64,000 nt of DNA, taken from assembly GCF_008040165.1 (NCBI RefSeq), contig NZ_VRUR01000002.1, positions 558,001 through 622,000 of the forward strand, in the 5' to 3' direction. The stretch's first letter is position 1. Every line of letters begins with the position of its first letter. The position numbers were made by a program, and so were the translations under genes. Positions 36,149 through 44,202 of the stretch are shown here, piece after piece. The notes under the pieces are model-generated. The model ran no database searches and had not been told where the DNA came from. It saw nothing but the letters and a program-made list of their open reading frames with translations. The DNA is from Flagellimonas hymeniacidonis (GTDB taxonomy: Bacteria > Bacteroidota > Bacteroidia > Flavobacteriales > Flavobacteriaceae).

Positions 36149-37197
36149 AAAAAATAAATAATATAATATTAACGGACGGAGGTTTAGAAACTGATTTAAT
36201 CTTTAACCATAATATAGAACTAGAACATTTTGCAGCGTTTCCTTTGGTAGAAGATCATATCCACAAAAACACCCTAAAAAATTACTACAAGGATTATCTT
36301 GAAGTTGCAAAGGATAGCAAGACTGGTTTTATATTAGAGAGCCCAACCTGGAGAGCAAATTTAGATTGGGGTTTAAAATTAGGGTACACAAAAGAACGGC
36401 TAATAGCAGTAAATAAATTGGCTATAGCGCAACTTGCTGATTTAAGGGAAACATACAGCAAGGATATTCAAAATATCTTTGTAAGCGGCCAAATTGGCCC
36501 AAGAGGAGATGGTTATCAAGTAAATACAAGTATGTCCTATTTAGAAGCTTCTGATTATCATAATCTGCAGGTTCAGGCATTTAAAGAAGCTAATGTTGAT
36601 TTGGTTACTGCAATTACCATGACTTATTCAGAGGAAGCTTTGGGTATTGTGAAATCTACTGAATATCATAATATTCCAGTGGTCATTTCATTTACGGTAG
36701 AATTGGATGGTAAACTACCCAGCGGTGAAAGCTTAAAAGAAGCTATTAAAAAAATAGATAACGAGACAGGAGAATATCCATTGTACTATATGATTAACTG
36801 TGCACACCCTACACATTTCATAGCTGAGTTGGAGACTGATGAAGCTTGGAAAAATAGAATTCAAGGAATCAGGGCAAACGCATCCTGTAAAAGTCATGCC
36901 GAGCTGGATGAAGCCCTTGAATTGGATAAAGGAGATAAAGGTGAACTGGGAGTATTACATAAAAAACTGCAGCTACTACTGCCCGAGTTAAAAGTGTACG
37001 GGGGCTGCTGTGGAACGGATGTATCCCATGTAACGACAATTTGTAATGCAATAAGAATGGATAGTGAATCTCTTTTTACAGAATCCGAAGTTCTAGTTCC
37101 AATAAACGACACTTTAATTGTTCAGTCGGAGATGGACCCAAAAAGTAATAAGGAGGGATTACTAATTTTAACAAAGAATCTATTAACATCGAATTAA
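36145..37197 (+). CDS. Homocysteine S-methyltransferase-family protein
   Basis: A 350-residue cytosolic TIM barrel. It begins ILTDGGLETDLIFN, the family's opening strand, and carries the zinc-binding cysteines: one in MINCAHP (near 218) and two in GGCCGTD (near 287). Family members transfer a methyl group from S-methylmethionine or betaine-like donors to homocysteine or selenocysteine. It is the last gene of the operon and of the proposed element. Its role beside NHL lipoproteins and a lipid hydroxylase is unclear. Confidence 0.85.
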   Translation: MKKINNIILTDGGLETDLIFNHNIELEHFAAFPLVEDHIHKNTLKNYYKDYLEVAKDSKTGFILESPTWRANLDWGLKLGYTKERLIAVNKLAIAQLADLRETYSKDIQNIFVSGQIGPRGDGYQVNTSMSYLEASDYHNLQVQAFKEANVDLVTAITMTYSEEALGIVKSTEYHNIPVVISFTVELDGKLPSGESLKEAIKKIDNETGEYPLYYMINCAHPTHFIAELETDEAWKNRIQGIRANASCKSHAELDEALELDKGDKGELGVLHKKLQLLLPELKVYGGCCGTDVSHVTTICNAIRMDSESLFTESEVLVPINDTLIVQSEMDPKSNKEGLLILTKNLLTSN

Positions 37198-37263
37198 TTC
37201 GTATTTTCATGGTGCGAAACACCCATAAATTTTGTACAAAAATGTACTGATTTGAACACAGTT

Positions 37264-37278
37264 TAGAGTTCGGTGAAT
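37264..37278 (+). repeat. Candidate right integrase arm-type site
   Basis: TAGAGTTCGGTGAAT, identical to 22772-22786 and in the same orientation, 62 bases inside the right core repeat. Confidence 0.5.
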
Positions 37279-37327
37279 CAGTTTAGGGAATCAGTGTAAG
37301 ATATTGATATATAGGATATTGTGATGA

Positions 37328-37717
37328 CTATTTTGATTCAGTCATCCCGACCTTTATCTCGAAACCCTTATTAGTAGGGATCACTTGGAAGTTATCTACT
37401 ACGGATTTTCTGTATTTCAATACAAAATACTGGTCGAATTTTTTGTCATTGTCGGCATCCACTGCAATCAGTTTAGTGACCTTGGCTGCCGTGGTTTCCC
37501 TGTCTTGATTGACGTCTCCCTCATCTTTACTGTCAAACTGCATGGGATAGTCCCGATGTTCCAAGACCTTTATGTTACATGTGGTCTCGGTTCCATCTAC
37601 ATCAATAGTAAAGGTTTTATAAAGTGTTGCATTTAGGGTTCCCGAATTTTGATTCTAGGCCTGCATGCCGAATAAGGTGATTAGGGATAGACTTAATATG
37701 TTGAAAATATTTTTCAT
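37328..37717 (-). pseudogene. Small secreted protein gene with an amber stop, running into the proposed element
   Basis: From the ATG at 37717 the frame reads MKNIFNILSLSLITLFGMQA, then TAG (37657-37655), then NQNSGTLNATLYKTFTIDVDG and on to a TAA at 37328. The first part is a clean signal peptide; the stop falls exactly at the expected QA-Q cleavage region and is one base change from CAG (Gln). The rest is an open, plausible secreted domain of about 109 residues. The final residues cross the right core repeat, so the 3' end may have been replaced when the element integrated. No family recognised. Confidence 0.6.
37341..37351 (+). repeat. Candidate attR core
   Basis: GTCATCCCGAC, an exact direct copy of the tRNA-Pro 3' end at 22656-22666. 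Confidence 0.5.
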
Positions 37718-37765
37718 GTGCATAATTTTTAAGGATTAACAATTTTTTGAAAATGGGGCTCAACA

Positions 37766-38275
37766 TTATTTGAGGTAGGAGGTGAACATCCAATTTCTTT
37801 TTTCCAATGCCCTTAAGAAGTCTGTGAGTATCTGTTCGGTGGCAATGTCTCCGATGTCAAGGGATGCTCCAAGAGCGGACATCATGTTTTCATGAAGAAT
37901 TTCAAAATCCTTTAATATTTCCCTTACCATTTCAATAGCTGATACATTTCGTTCTGTTTCCTTAATTTCGGAAAGTTCCAAAGTCTTTTTTAAGGTAAAG
38001 TTGGGCTTGATTCCGAAAACCCGAATGCGCTCGGCGACTATATCGATATTCTCTTTTACCGTGTTGTATTCGTTCTCAAACTCTTCGTGTAGTTCAAAAA
38101 ACTCTGGACCTTCGACGTTCCAGTGAAAATTTCTGAGCTTATTGTAATGCACCTGATAGTTGGCCAATAAGGTGTTTAGGTGTACCACAATTTCTGCAGT
38201 TTCCAAATAGGTAAATCCCAATTTCTTGAATTCTTTGTTTTTTTTGATTTTATCTTGTGTTTTTATAGTTTCCAT
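37766..38275 (-). CDS. dps: Dps-family ferritin-like protein
   Basis: A 169-residue cytosolic four-helix protein. NKLRNFHWNVEGPEFFELHEEFENEY carries the Dps ferroxidase signature (His and the Asp/Glu positions of helices A and B), followed by DIVAERIRVFGIKPNFTL. Dps dodecamers oxidise and store iron and shield DNA from peroxide. It has a lysine-rich N-terminal tail (KIKKNKEFKK) of the kind used for DNA binding in some members. It is a stand-alone gene about 400 bases outside the right end of the element. Confidence 0.92.
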   Translation of the reverse strand: METIKTQDKIKKNKEFKKLGFTYLETAEIVVHLNTLLANYQVHYNKLRNFHWNVEGPEFFELHEEFENEYNTVKENIDIVAERIRVFGIKPNFTLKKTLELSEIKETERNVSAIEMVREILKDFEILHENMMSALGASLDIGDIATEQILTDFLRALEKRNWMFTSYLK

Positions 38276-38823
38276 TTTTATGTATTTAGATTAATAATTC
38301 ATTGTTGTGTAATCAAAATATATTTGCAACCCAATAGAATTGTATATTGTTTTTGATTAAAAAGATAATTCCGAATAACGTGCGGGATTGAAACTCCCTG
38401 TGAAGAATAAATAGTCGATCACTCGACTTAAAACACTAAAGACTTATAAAGTGATTGTGAATGATTCATGTACTTAATATACAGTTATACATGAAAATTT
38501 CAAGTATTTAACAGGGTTTAACACAATTAACAAACCTTTAAGGTTCTGTTTTAAAAGCTTTCCAGATGAGATTATATAAATCATAACAAATGTAAATGGC
38601 TGACGAATTTATAGGCTCTACTTCCTTTTACAGTGGACTCCTCACAAGTATATCGGGGTTATCAAATACAGAAGCTTTTCAATATTCTTAAAAAACCCTC
38701 CAAAAATGACTTGGTCCTTATTAAAGTAGGGTAGTTTATTGTGGGATTAGAATCGAGGTTAATTGTTCCCGATTAATACCCAATTAAATTATCAAGAGTA
38801 ATTATTATTCCGTTTTACTGCGT

Positions 38824-39060
38824 TCAAGTAAGCTTTAAAACAGTGATTGCCAATAGAATCACAAAAGCAATCCAGACCAAGGTTTTCACTAAAACAAAGG
38901 ACTTTGATGTTCCTGTCCTTTTTTTATTTTTTCATTATCCCAGAAATACACAAATGCAAGTGCAATAGAGGCCATTAAATATAACAATATGAGCTTGCCT
39001 ATTATTATAAAAGCAAGGTATGAAATAACGTGGTACTTTGGTTCACTTGGGCTATTCAGG
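38824..39060 (-). pseudogene. Frameshifted small two-helix membrane protein remnant
   Basis: On the minus strand one frame reads SPSEPKYHVISYLAFIIIGK then LILLYLMASIALAFVYFWDN EKIKK, ending at a stop soon after. A second frame continues as SKSFVLVKTLVWIAFVILL AITVLKLT and a stop (TGA at 38826-38824). The two join across an A7 run, so a one-base slip would restore a two-helix protein. No ATG lies between the last upstream stop and the first helix, which supports decay rather than a sequencing error alone. Confidence 0.45.
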
Positions 39061-39073
39061 GCTGTAAAGATTC

Positions 39074-39132
39074 AATAGTATTACTATTATATTATGAAAG
39101 TTTAACTATTAATTATAAATAGTAATAGTATT
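39074..39132. repeat. AT-rich inverted repeat upstream of the carbonic anhydrase
   Basis: AATAGTATTACTATT (39074-39088) and AATAGTAATAGTATT (39118-39132) are inverted copies with one mismatch, 29 bases apart. They lie just upstream of the promoter box and may bind a regulator. Confidence 0.4.
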
Positions 39133-39150
39133 AATATAGATATTACCATC

Positions 39151-39158
39151 TATATTTG
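39151..39158 (+). promoter_or_regulatory. -7 promoter box of the carbonic anhydrase gene
   Basis: TATATTTG fits TAnnTTTG, 23 bases before the ATG at 39182. No upstream TTG at ideal spacing. Confidence 0.5.
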
Positions 39159-39181
39159 AACTGAATTTTAAAACTATCAAT

Positions 39182-39913
39182 ATGAAAAAGCAGTTTATCA
39201 CTATCGCAGGCCTATGTTTACTATCGTTTACCATGACTGGTCAAAAATCCGAAAGCGTTACCATTGAAATCGATAAGAGTCAAATTCTTGTGGAGTCCGT
39301 CTTGACCAAAGAAGAACAAGAGGCACTTACCCCTAACAAAGTGTTTGAAATTCTAAGGGCTGGCAACGAACGGTTTGTACGTAGTGATCTTACGGCTAGA
39401 GACCATTCAGTACAGATTCGAGAAAGTGTCAGGGCACAATATCCAAAGGCAATAGTATTGTCTTGCGTAGATAGCAGGGTTCCGGTAGAAGATGTCTTCG
39501 ATAAGGGTATTGGTGATATTTTTGTTGCTAGGGTAGCAGGGAATTTCATCAACGATGATATCTTAGGTAGTATGGAATTCGCGACCAAGGTGGCAGGGGC
39601 CAAGTTGATTCTGGTAATGGGACATGAGAACTGTGGTGCTATTCATGCTGCAATAGACGGTGCACAATTGGGCAATATAACAGATATGCTCGATAACATA
39701 AAGCCCGCTGTGGCCATGTCAACTGTCGCGGAAGGCCCTAGAACATCAGGCAATAGGCTTTTTGTGCACGAGGTCAGTGAGAACAATGTGCGCAATGCAC
39801 TTAAAAAAATTGTAACGGACAGCCCTATTATTAAGGAACTATTGGACCAGGGGGAGATCGACATCAAGGGAGCAGTATACGACATGGATACTGGAGTTGT
39901 CAATTTTTTATAA
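39182..39913 (+). CDS. Secreted beta-class carbonic anhydrase
   Basis: A 243-residue protein with a signal peptide (MKKQFITIAGLCLLSFTMTG) and a beta-carbonic anhydrase domain. The zinc ligands are visible: Cys95 in SCVDSRVP, with Asp97 and Arg99 of the catalytic dyad, and His148 and Cys151 in GHENCGA. It interconverts CO2 and bicarbonate, here outside the cytoplasm, most likely in the periplasm, where it may help supply inorganic carbon or adjust pH. It stands alone with its own promoter box and a strong terminator. Confidence 0.93.
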   Translation: MKKQFITIAGLCLLSFTMTGQKSESVTIEIDKSQILVESVLTKEEQEALTPNKVFEILRAGNERFVRSDLTARDHSVQIRESVRAQYPKAIVLSCVDSRVPVEDVFDKGIGDIFVARVAGNFINDDILGSMEFATKVAGAKLILVMGHENCGAIHAAIDGAQLGNITDMLDNIKPAVAMSTVAEGPRTSGNRLFVHEVSENNVRNALKKIVTDSPIIKELLDQGEIDIKGAVYDMDTGVVNFL

Positions 39914-39928
39914 ATACAACATGTATGG

Positions 39929-39959
39929 AAAGGCCCGCCCCACTACGGGTGGGCCTTTT
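39929..39959 (+). terminator. Rho-independent terminator after the carbonic anhydrase
   Basis: Strong GC-rich hairpin AAAGGCCCGCCC / GGGTGGGCCTTT (one G-T pair) followed by a T-rich tract, 15 bases after the stop codon. Confidence 0.9.
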
Positions 39960-40151
39960 AATTTTTCCTACCAGATCAAAAATAATCCACCGTAACTGCC
40001 TTTGTGATTATCTATACAAAAGGTTCCTGGTCAAGGGCAAAACAAAGCTAAATATCTTATGGTCAATTAAAAAACGCTGTAAAAAGGCTTGACTCTTCCC
40101 GGTCATAGTTTTGTGGACAATTGCAAATTGGTTTCATTCCCATGTTTTGAT

Positions 40152-41702
40152 TCAGTCAAATTTCTTAATCTGATTTGAACTTGCTGAATCAGCAGAAATC
40201 ACTTGAACTCCCTTTGTGACAATTTGATACTCTAACCCCATGGGTAGCTCTAAATTTTCTATAGCTATATCCTGGACGTGATGAAAAACAAAGGCTGGCC
40301 TATAATCAGAATCCTCCAATCGTAGCTTTATGTTATTGAATGTTATGCCCTCTACATAACGAACGTAAAACGCCCAGGAGGGTAGTTCTCCAAACATGGT
40401 ATATTCAGGATAATGGTCAATGTTTTCTGGGACGTCGTCCAAACGCCATAGAGGTATATATGCCATTCCTTTTGATGCCCGTCCAGGATAACTAATTTCA
40501 ACATTTTCCAAAACAACCCCCGAAATATTGGCTCCTTGGATGCCCACAATGGAAGCTGGGTGACGATTATGAAAATACCCTGTTGCAGGCCCCCTCAAGT
40601 CATAATTGAGATCTGGACGGCCGAATGGTATCTGTACTTTGATATTTTTAAAAGTTACGTTTTTTAGTTTGCCTGGCTTTTTGCCACTTCTATAGCCCAA
40701 TCGCACAAATATGGCATTGCCCGTGTTTATTGCGTTTATATTTGAAACATGCACATTTTCAATGAACCCACCATCAACGGTTTCAATTGCAATTGCCGAG
40801 CGAAAGGTATCATAAACCGAAATACTATCAATGGTTATGTTCTTGAACCCACCAATGGAAGCCGTTCCAAATTTAATTGCACTTGCACTGCTTCTTACCC
40901 TACAGTTTGAAATAATTACATCATCGTTATATTCATCCTCAAAGTAAGACTTTAGAGTAATGCCGTCATCCGCCGCATTCACATCACAATTACGGATTCG
41001 CACATGACGACTGTCAGTAATATTTATACCATCATTGTTCCAATATGCGGTACTGTTCACCTTGATATTTTCTATGGTGACGAATTTGCAAAGGTCATAG
41101 GTCTGTACCCAACTGGCAGAATTTTTTATTGTAATCCCAGATACGGCGACCTTTTCACATTTTAAAAAATTGATGATTTTTGGCCGTAATGTTTCACTTG
41201 GCCTACCGCTGTAGTTGGGATCAACTATCACCCCTTTATGATGCAAACTGTCAATGGCAAGGGCTAGAGGTCTACCTTGCCCATCAATAATTCCCTTTCC
41301 TGTAATTGAAATGTTATTGGCCTTATAGCCCCATATCAAAGCCAATTTGGAATTGTCATCTGTTTTGGATGATACCCTTTCATTTTTCAAGTCTAATTTT
41401 GGATAATCTCCAGGGTTTTTGCTCCCTAATAAAAAAGATCCTTCTTCAAACAGAAAATGTATATTGGATTTAATGATCAAAGTCCCCGATACAAACTTTC
41501 CTTTTGGAAAAACAACTACGCCACCGTTCTCCTCATGTGCTGCATTTATGGCTTTTTGTATGAACTTGGTATTGATGGTCTTCCCGTCATCGACAGCACC
41601 GAAATCCTTTATATTGAATCTTGATAGAGTAGCTTTATAGCTATTGGCGTAACTAATGGTAATGAACAGGTTTAATAATAAAAGGATGTTTCTTTTCTTC
41701 AT
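40152..41702 (-). CDS. Glycoside hydrolase family 28-like secreted enzyme
   Basis: A 516-residue protein with a signal peptide (LLLLNLFITISYANS) and a right-handed beta-helix. FNIKDFGAVDDGKTINTKFI (about 29-48) is the usual GH28 opening, and WNNDGINITDSRHVRIRNCD followed by VNAADDGITLKS contains the catalytic Asp cluster (the NxDGxx Asp and the DD pair). GH28 enzymes hydrolyse galacturonan-type uronic-acid polymers; divergent members act on other uronates or rhamnogalacturonans. The classical GHG motif is not obvious, so the substrate is uncertain. It is not in an operon with transport genes here. Confidence 0.85.
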   Translation of the reverse strand: MKKRNILLLLNLFITISYANSYKATLSRFNIKDFGAVDDGKTINTKFIQKAINAAHEENGGVVVFPKGKFVSGTLIIKSNIHFLFEEGSFLLGSKNPGDYPKLDLKNERVSSKTDDNSKLALIWGYKANNISITGKGIIDGQGRPLALAIDSLHHKGVIVDPNYSGRPSETLRPKIINFLKCEKVAVSGITIKNSASWVQTYDLCKFVTIENIKVNSTAYWNNDGINITDSRHVRIRNCDVNAADDGITLKSYFEDEYNDDVIISNCRVRSSASAIKFGTASIGGFKNITIDSISVYDTFRSAIAIETVDGGFIENVHVSNINAINTGNAIFVRLGYRSGKKPGKLKNVTFKNIKVQIPFGRPDLNYDLRGPATGYFHNRHPASIVGIQGANISGVVLENVEISYPGRASKGMAYIPLWRLDDVPENIDHYPEYTMFGELPSWAFYVRYVEGITFNNIKLRLEDSDYRPAFVFHHVQDIAIENLELPMGLEYQIVTKGVQVISADSASSNQIKKFD

Positions 41703-41807
41703 TTTAAGCAGTTGTTTAAATGGTTATACTTATTGGAAAGGTCACAGCGTAATCGCAATGGGTACAAGAGCACTGTAAGAGTCAATAATAAACTTAAATG
41801 ATAAGGT

Positions 41808-41833
41808 AAAAAGAGGTTGCAAAACCTCTTTTT
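41808..41833. terminator. Bidirectional terminator-like hairpin
   Basis: AAAAAGAGGTT / AACCTCTTTTT, a perfect 11-bp stem with a GCAA loop, flanked by A and T runs. It lies upstream of the GH28 start and may stop transcription coming from the minus-strand cluster at 42.3-48.6 kb. Confidence 0.75.
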
Positions 41834-41941
41834 ACGATTATAAATTTAGTTTATTTCCGATTAATGAAAGGTATTGGTCGGCTCAACCTTCAATGTATGG
41901 ACTATGCTTTCAAAAGATTTTGGTAAGCTGGTCGTTATTTC

Positions 41942-42166
41942 ATGTTTTATCGCGAAGCCTATCTCTCATTATGTAATGAAAGGTTGGTTGTAAAACTATC
42001 CTTATCAGATCACTATGGGATGGTGGACTTTTTAAATGGCTATTGTGGGAACACTGGTGACTACCATTCTTCCGGTAAGTTTTCAGACAATCAAGGCCGC
42101 GAGACAAATACCATAAAAGTTTGCATACGGAATGAAGAAAACCTAGTGAAGGCTTTGAAAGAGTAA
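41942..42166 (+). CDS. Short open frame, doubtful gene
   Basis: A 74-residue open frame (YREAYLSLCNERLVVK...) in the 640-base gap between the GH28 and PanE-like genes. Composition looks like coding sequence, but no ribosome-binding or promoter signal and no domain is recognised; it may be a remnant of a larger gene. The rest of this gap, 41703-42339, shows only the hairpin at 41808. Confidence 0.25.
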   Translation: MFYREAYLSLCNERLVVKLSLSDHYGMVDFLNGYCGNTGDYHSSGKFSDNQGRETNTIKVCIRNEENLVKALKE

Positions 42167-42339
42167 TAACTTCTTTCAGGCAACCAATTCAGTAGTTTCA
42201 TAAGACGGCAGATTAAACGAACCAAATTGGAGAAAGAATTAAATCCCGAAAACGTACATTACATAGAACTAATCCAAAAATTGATTTTTCAACTTTTACC
42301 ATCTATCTGTACTATTTGAATTTGTCATTCACAATTTTC

Positions 42340-43269
42340 TCATGTCTTTTTCAAGCTTAATTCAGATTTGATTTTTATAAGTTCTCCCAATAAGTTGGTT
42401 TCTTTAATCTCATTTTTCATTCCTAGTTCCAAAGCAATTCTTGAGAATTCAAGGTTTAGGGTATCAATCTCCGTTTTTCTTCCATTTTTTATATCCTGCA
42501 AGGTTGATATCTGTTGCCCATCGGATTTTTTGCTTATTTGGAGAACTCGTTTCTCAATATCCTTTAGGTTCAGTGTTACCCCTTTTAGGGTTGCTATTTG
42601 ATGGCATTCGGCAATTACTCTTTGCGCTATTTTAAAAACGGGCTTCTGTCTATAAAATATGCCGTTGTCGGCTTCCAACAATGGACAGATCGAATTGAAC
42701 ACGCTATTGGCTATGGCTTTCTCCCAGATAATTTTTTGAATATCGTTTTCCGCCTTAAATTCAAAGTGGATACTGTTTAGGCTTTCGACTATAGCTGTCA
42801 AATCACTATTGGTACTTTTAATAGTTCCTATCGGTGAAACAGCCACAGGTTTATAGCTTATTTCGTTATCTGAGTTCATTTGTCCAGTCATAAATAGAAC
42901 GCACCTATACATCTCAGAAAAGCCCTCATCAATAAAAGGTTGTTCGATATTTATACCATTCTGAAGAATTACCAGTGGTGTATCCTTTGATTTACCTACT
43001 AGCTTTTTTGCTAAGCTTTCATTTCCGTAAGACTTATTGGTCAAGACCACTATACCATTCAGGTTTTCAAAATTTGAAATCGTATTGATATTTACAAAAG
43101 TCTCAAGTCTGGTTTTATCGTTATAGACAACATTTATCTTTTTATCAAAACTTGATCCGTCATCAACGTTTCCTCTTAGGAGGACAACGTCTTTACCTTC
43201 CAGACTCAGGGAAACCGCCAGGACTTTGCCCACAGCACCCGCACCGATTATATAAATTGTTTTGTTCAT
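42340..43269 (-). CDS. Ketopantoate reductase (PanE/ApbA)-family protein
   Basis: A 309-residue cytosolic oxidoreductase. It begins IYIIGAGAVGKVLAVSLSLEG, the NADP-binding GxGxxG of the family, and the C-terminal helical domain contains WEKAIANSVFNSICPLLEADNG, with the conserved Lys and Asn of ketopantoate reductases, and SMLQD-like ISTLQDIKNGRKTEID. It may reduce 2-dehydropantoate in CoA synthesis, or another 2-keto acid; several paralogues exist in many genomes. It is the last gene of a minus-strand cluster and lies 55 bases after the GNAT gene. Confidence 0.8.
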   Translation of the reverse strand: MNKTIYIIGAGAVGKVLAVSLSLEGKDVVLLRGNVDDGSSFDKKINVVYNDKTRLETFVNINTISNFENLNGIVVLTNKSYGNESLAKKLVGKSKDTPLVILQNGINIEQPFIDEGFSEMYRCVLFMTGQMNSDNEISYKPVAVSPIGTIKSTNSDLTAIVESLNSIHFEFKAENDIQKIIWEKAIANSVFNSICPLLEADNGIFYRQKPVFKIAQRVIAECHQIATLKGVTLNLKDIEKRVLQISKKSDGQQISTLQDIKNGRKTEIDTLNLEFSRIALELGMKNEIKETNLLGELIKIKSELSLKKT

Positions 43270-43324
43270 CGTTTTTCGTTTTTAAACATTCCAATCAATT
43301 CAATAGAACTAAATGATTCATTGG

Positions 43325-44149
43325 CTATTTCAGAATTAATTCCATTTCATATTGGTCAATGGTGTTTTTAAGACCGATATGGTTAAGAAAATTGATTTTA
43401 TCGTTTCGTGAGGTATCAACATTGTTGATTCTGATGGTATTGGAAATTTGCCCAATAGCTGTAAATAATCGTTCCCAACCATCCTTTGCATCCGTAAAAA
43501 CATCAAATTGGCCCAAATAGGCGTTCGAGTGGTCTATTACAAAATAGGATTCAAGAGCTGATTCCCTGAAAACCGCATAAAACTCAAAAGCACCGTTCTT
43601 CAGTGTTTCCATTTGATTGTCCCATGAGTATTGTTTTTGGTCGATTTTCTTCCAATCAAAAAAATCAAAAGCTACCTTCTTTAAAATGAAAGATGCGCTA
43701 TCGATTCCATTGTTAATCTTGCCGTTGTAACACTTATAATTTTTAATTACCTCAAAACCGATACGCTTATAGACCTTTAGGGCTGGTATGTTTTTAGTGA
43801 TGACCTCCAAGGTACATCTTTGGATGCCCTTTTCTCTCAACAAAGGTAGGGCATGGTCATACAAGGCATCGACCAGATGCTTTCCCCTAGAGGAAGGTAG
43901 CACCCCCGTGCCCGTATTGTGGGCAACTAGTTTATTATTTCTTTGGTCGATAGCATTGATGATAAAACCTATGAGCTTATCGTCATCGAACATTCCAAAA
44001 GACAAACCATAATCAACCTTTCCCGCATGCCATCGCTTCCTGTAATAATCGGGAGCTGTGGGCATTTCCACAAAATACCCTTTAAAGGCATTTAAGAAGC
44101 ATTCTATTATTAGTTCAAACTTTACGTTTTCAAGACTTCTGATTTCCAT
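43325..44149 (-). CDS. GNAT-family acetyltransferase (tandem-domain type)
   Basis: About 274 residues from the ATG at 44149 (MEIRSLENVKFELI); an in-frame ATG at 44170 overlaps little and is less likely. The first half is a GNAT domain with the acetyl-CoA-binding segment TGTGVLPSSRGKHLVDALYDHALPLL and the later VYKRIGFEVIKNY. The second half looks like a decayed or divergent second acetyltransferase-like domain (FYAVFRESALESYFVI). It is within the minus-strand cluster with ACT-domain and reductase genes. Substrate unknown. Confidence 0.75.
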   Translation of the reverse strand: MEIRSLENVKFELIIECFLNAFKGYFVEMPTAPDYYRKRWHAGKVDYGLSFGMFDDDKLIGFIINAIDQRNNKLVAHNTGTGVLPSSRGKHLVDALYDHALPLLREKGIQRCTLEVITKNIPALKVYKRIGFEVIKNYKCYNGKINNGIDSASFILKKVAFDFFDWKKIDQKQYSWDNQMETLKNGAFEFYAVFRESALESYFVIDHSNAYLGQFDVFTDAKDGWERLFTAIGQISNTIRINNVDTSRNDKINFLNHIGLKNTIDQYEMELILK

Positions 44150-44202
44150 GAATTTTGTTTTGATGCCCAATCATGTTGGTGAGTGTTTCCAATAAAATAT
44201 CA

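Larger units (their letters stand above)
22656..37351 (+). mobile_element. Putative 14.7-kb integrative/mobilisable element at tRNA-Pro
   Basis: The segment begins at the 3' end of tRNA-Pro, with the integrase as its first gene and a BfmA/BtgA-like mobilisation gene second. The core GTCATCCCGAC of the tRNA 3' end (22656-22666) recurs in direct orientation at 37341-37351. A 15-base sequence (TAGAGTTCGGTGAAT) lies just inside each end, at 22772-22786 and 37264-37278, as expected for integrase arm sites. The gene just outside the right core appears to have its 3' end inside the element. The core is short and the right boundary is inferred, not proven. Cargo: TPR hybrid sensor kinase, hydroxylase-NHL fusion, four NHL lipoproteins, small membrane protein, P-loop kinase, homocysteine methyltransferase-family protein. 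Confidence 0.6.
38276..39181. other. 906-base intergenic stretch
   Basis: No intact gene is seen. It holds a decayed small membrane-protein gene on the minus strand (38824-39060), an inverted repeat (39074-39132) and a promoter box (39151-39158). The part from 38276 to 38820 shows nothing I can name. Confidence 0.7.

Noticed and set aside
38381-38400. GATTGAAACTCC, like the end of a CRISPR repeat
   Set aside because: It occurs once, with no repeat-spacer pattern.
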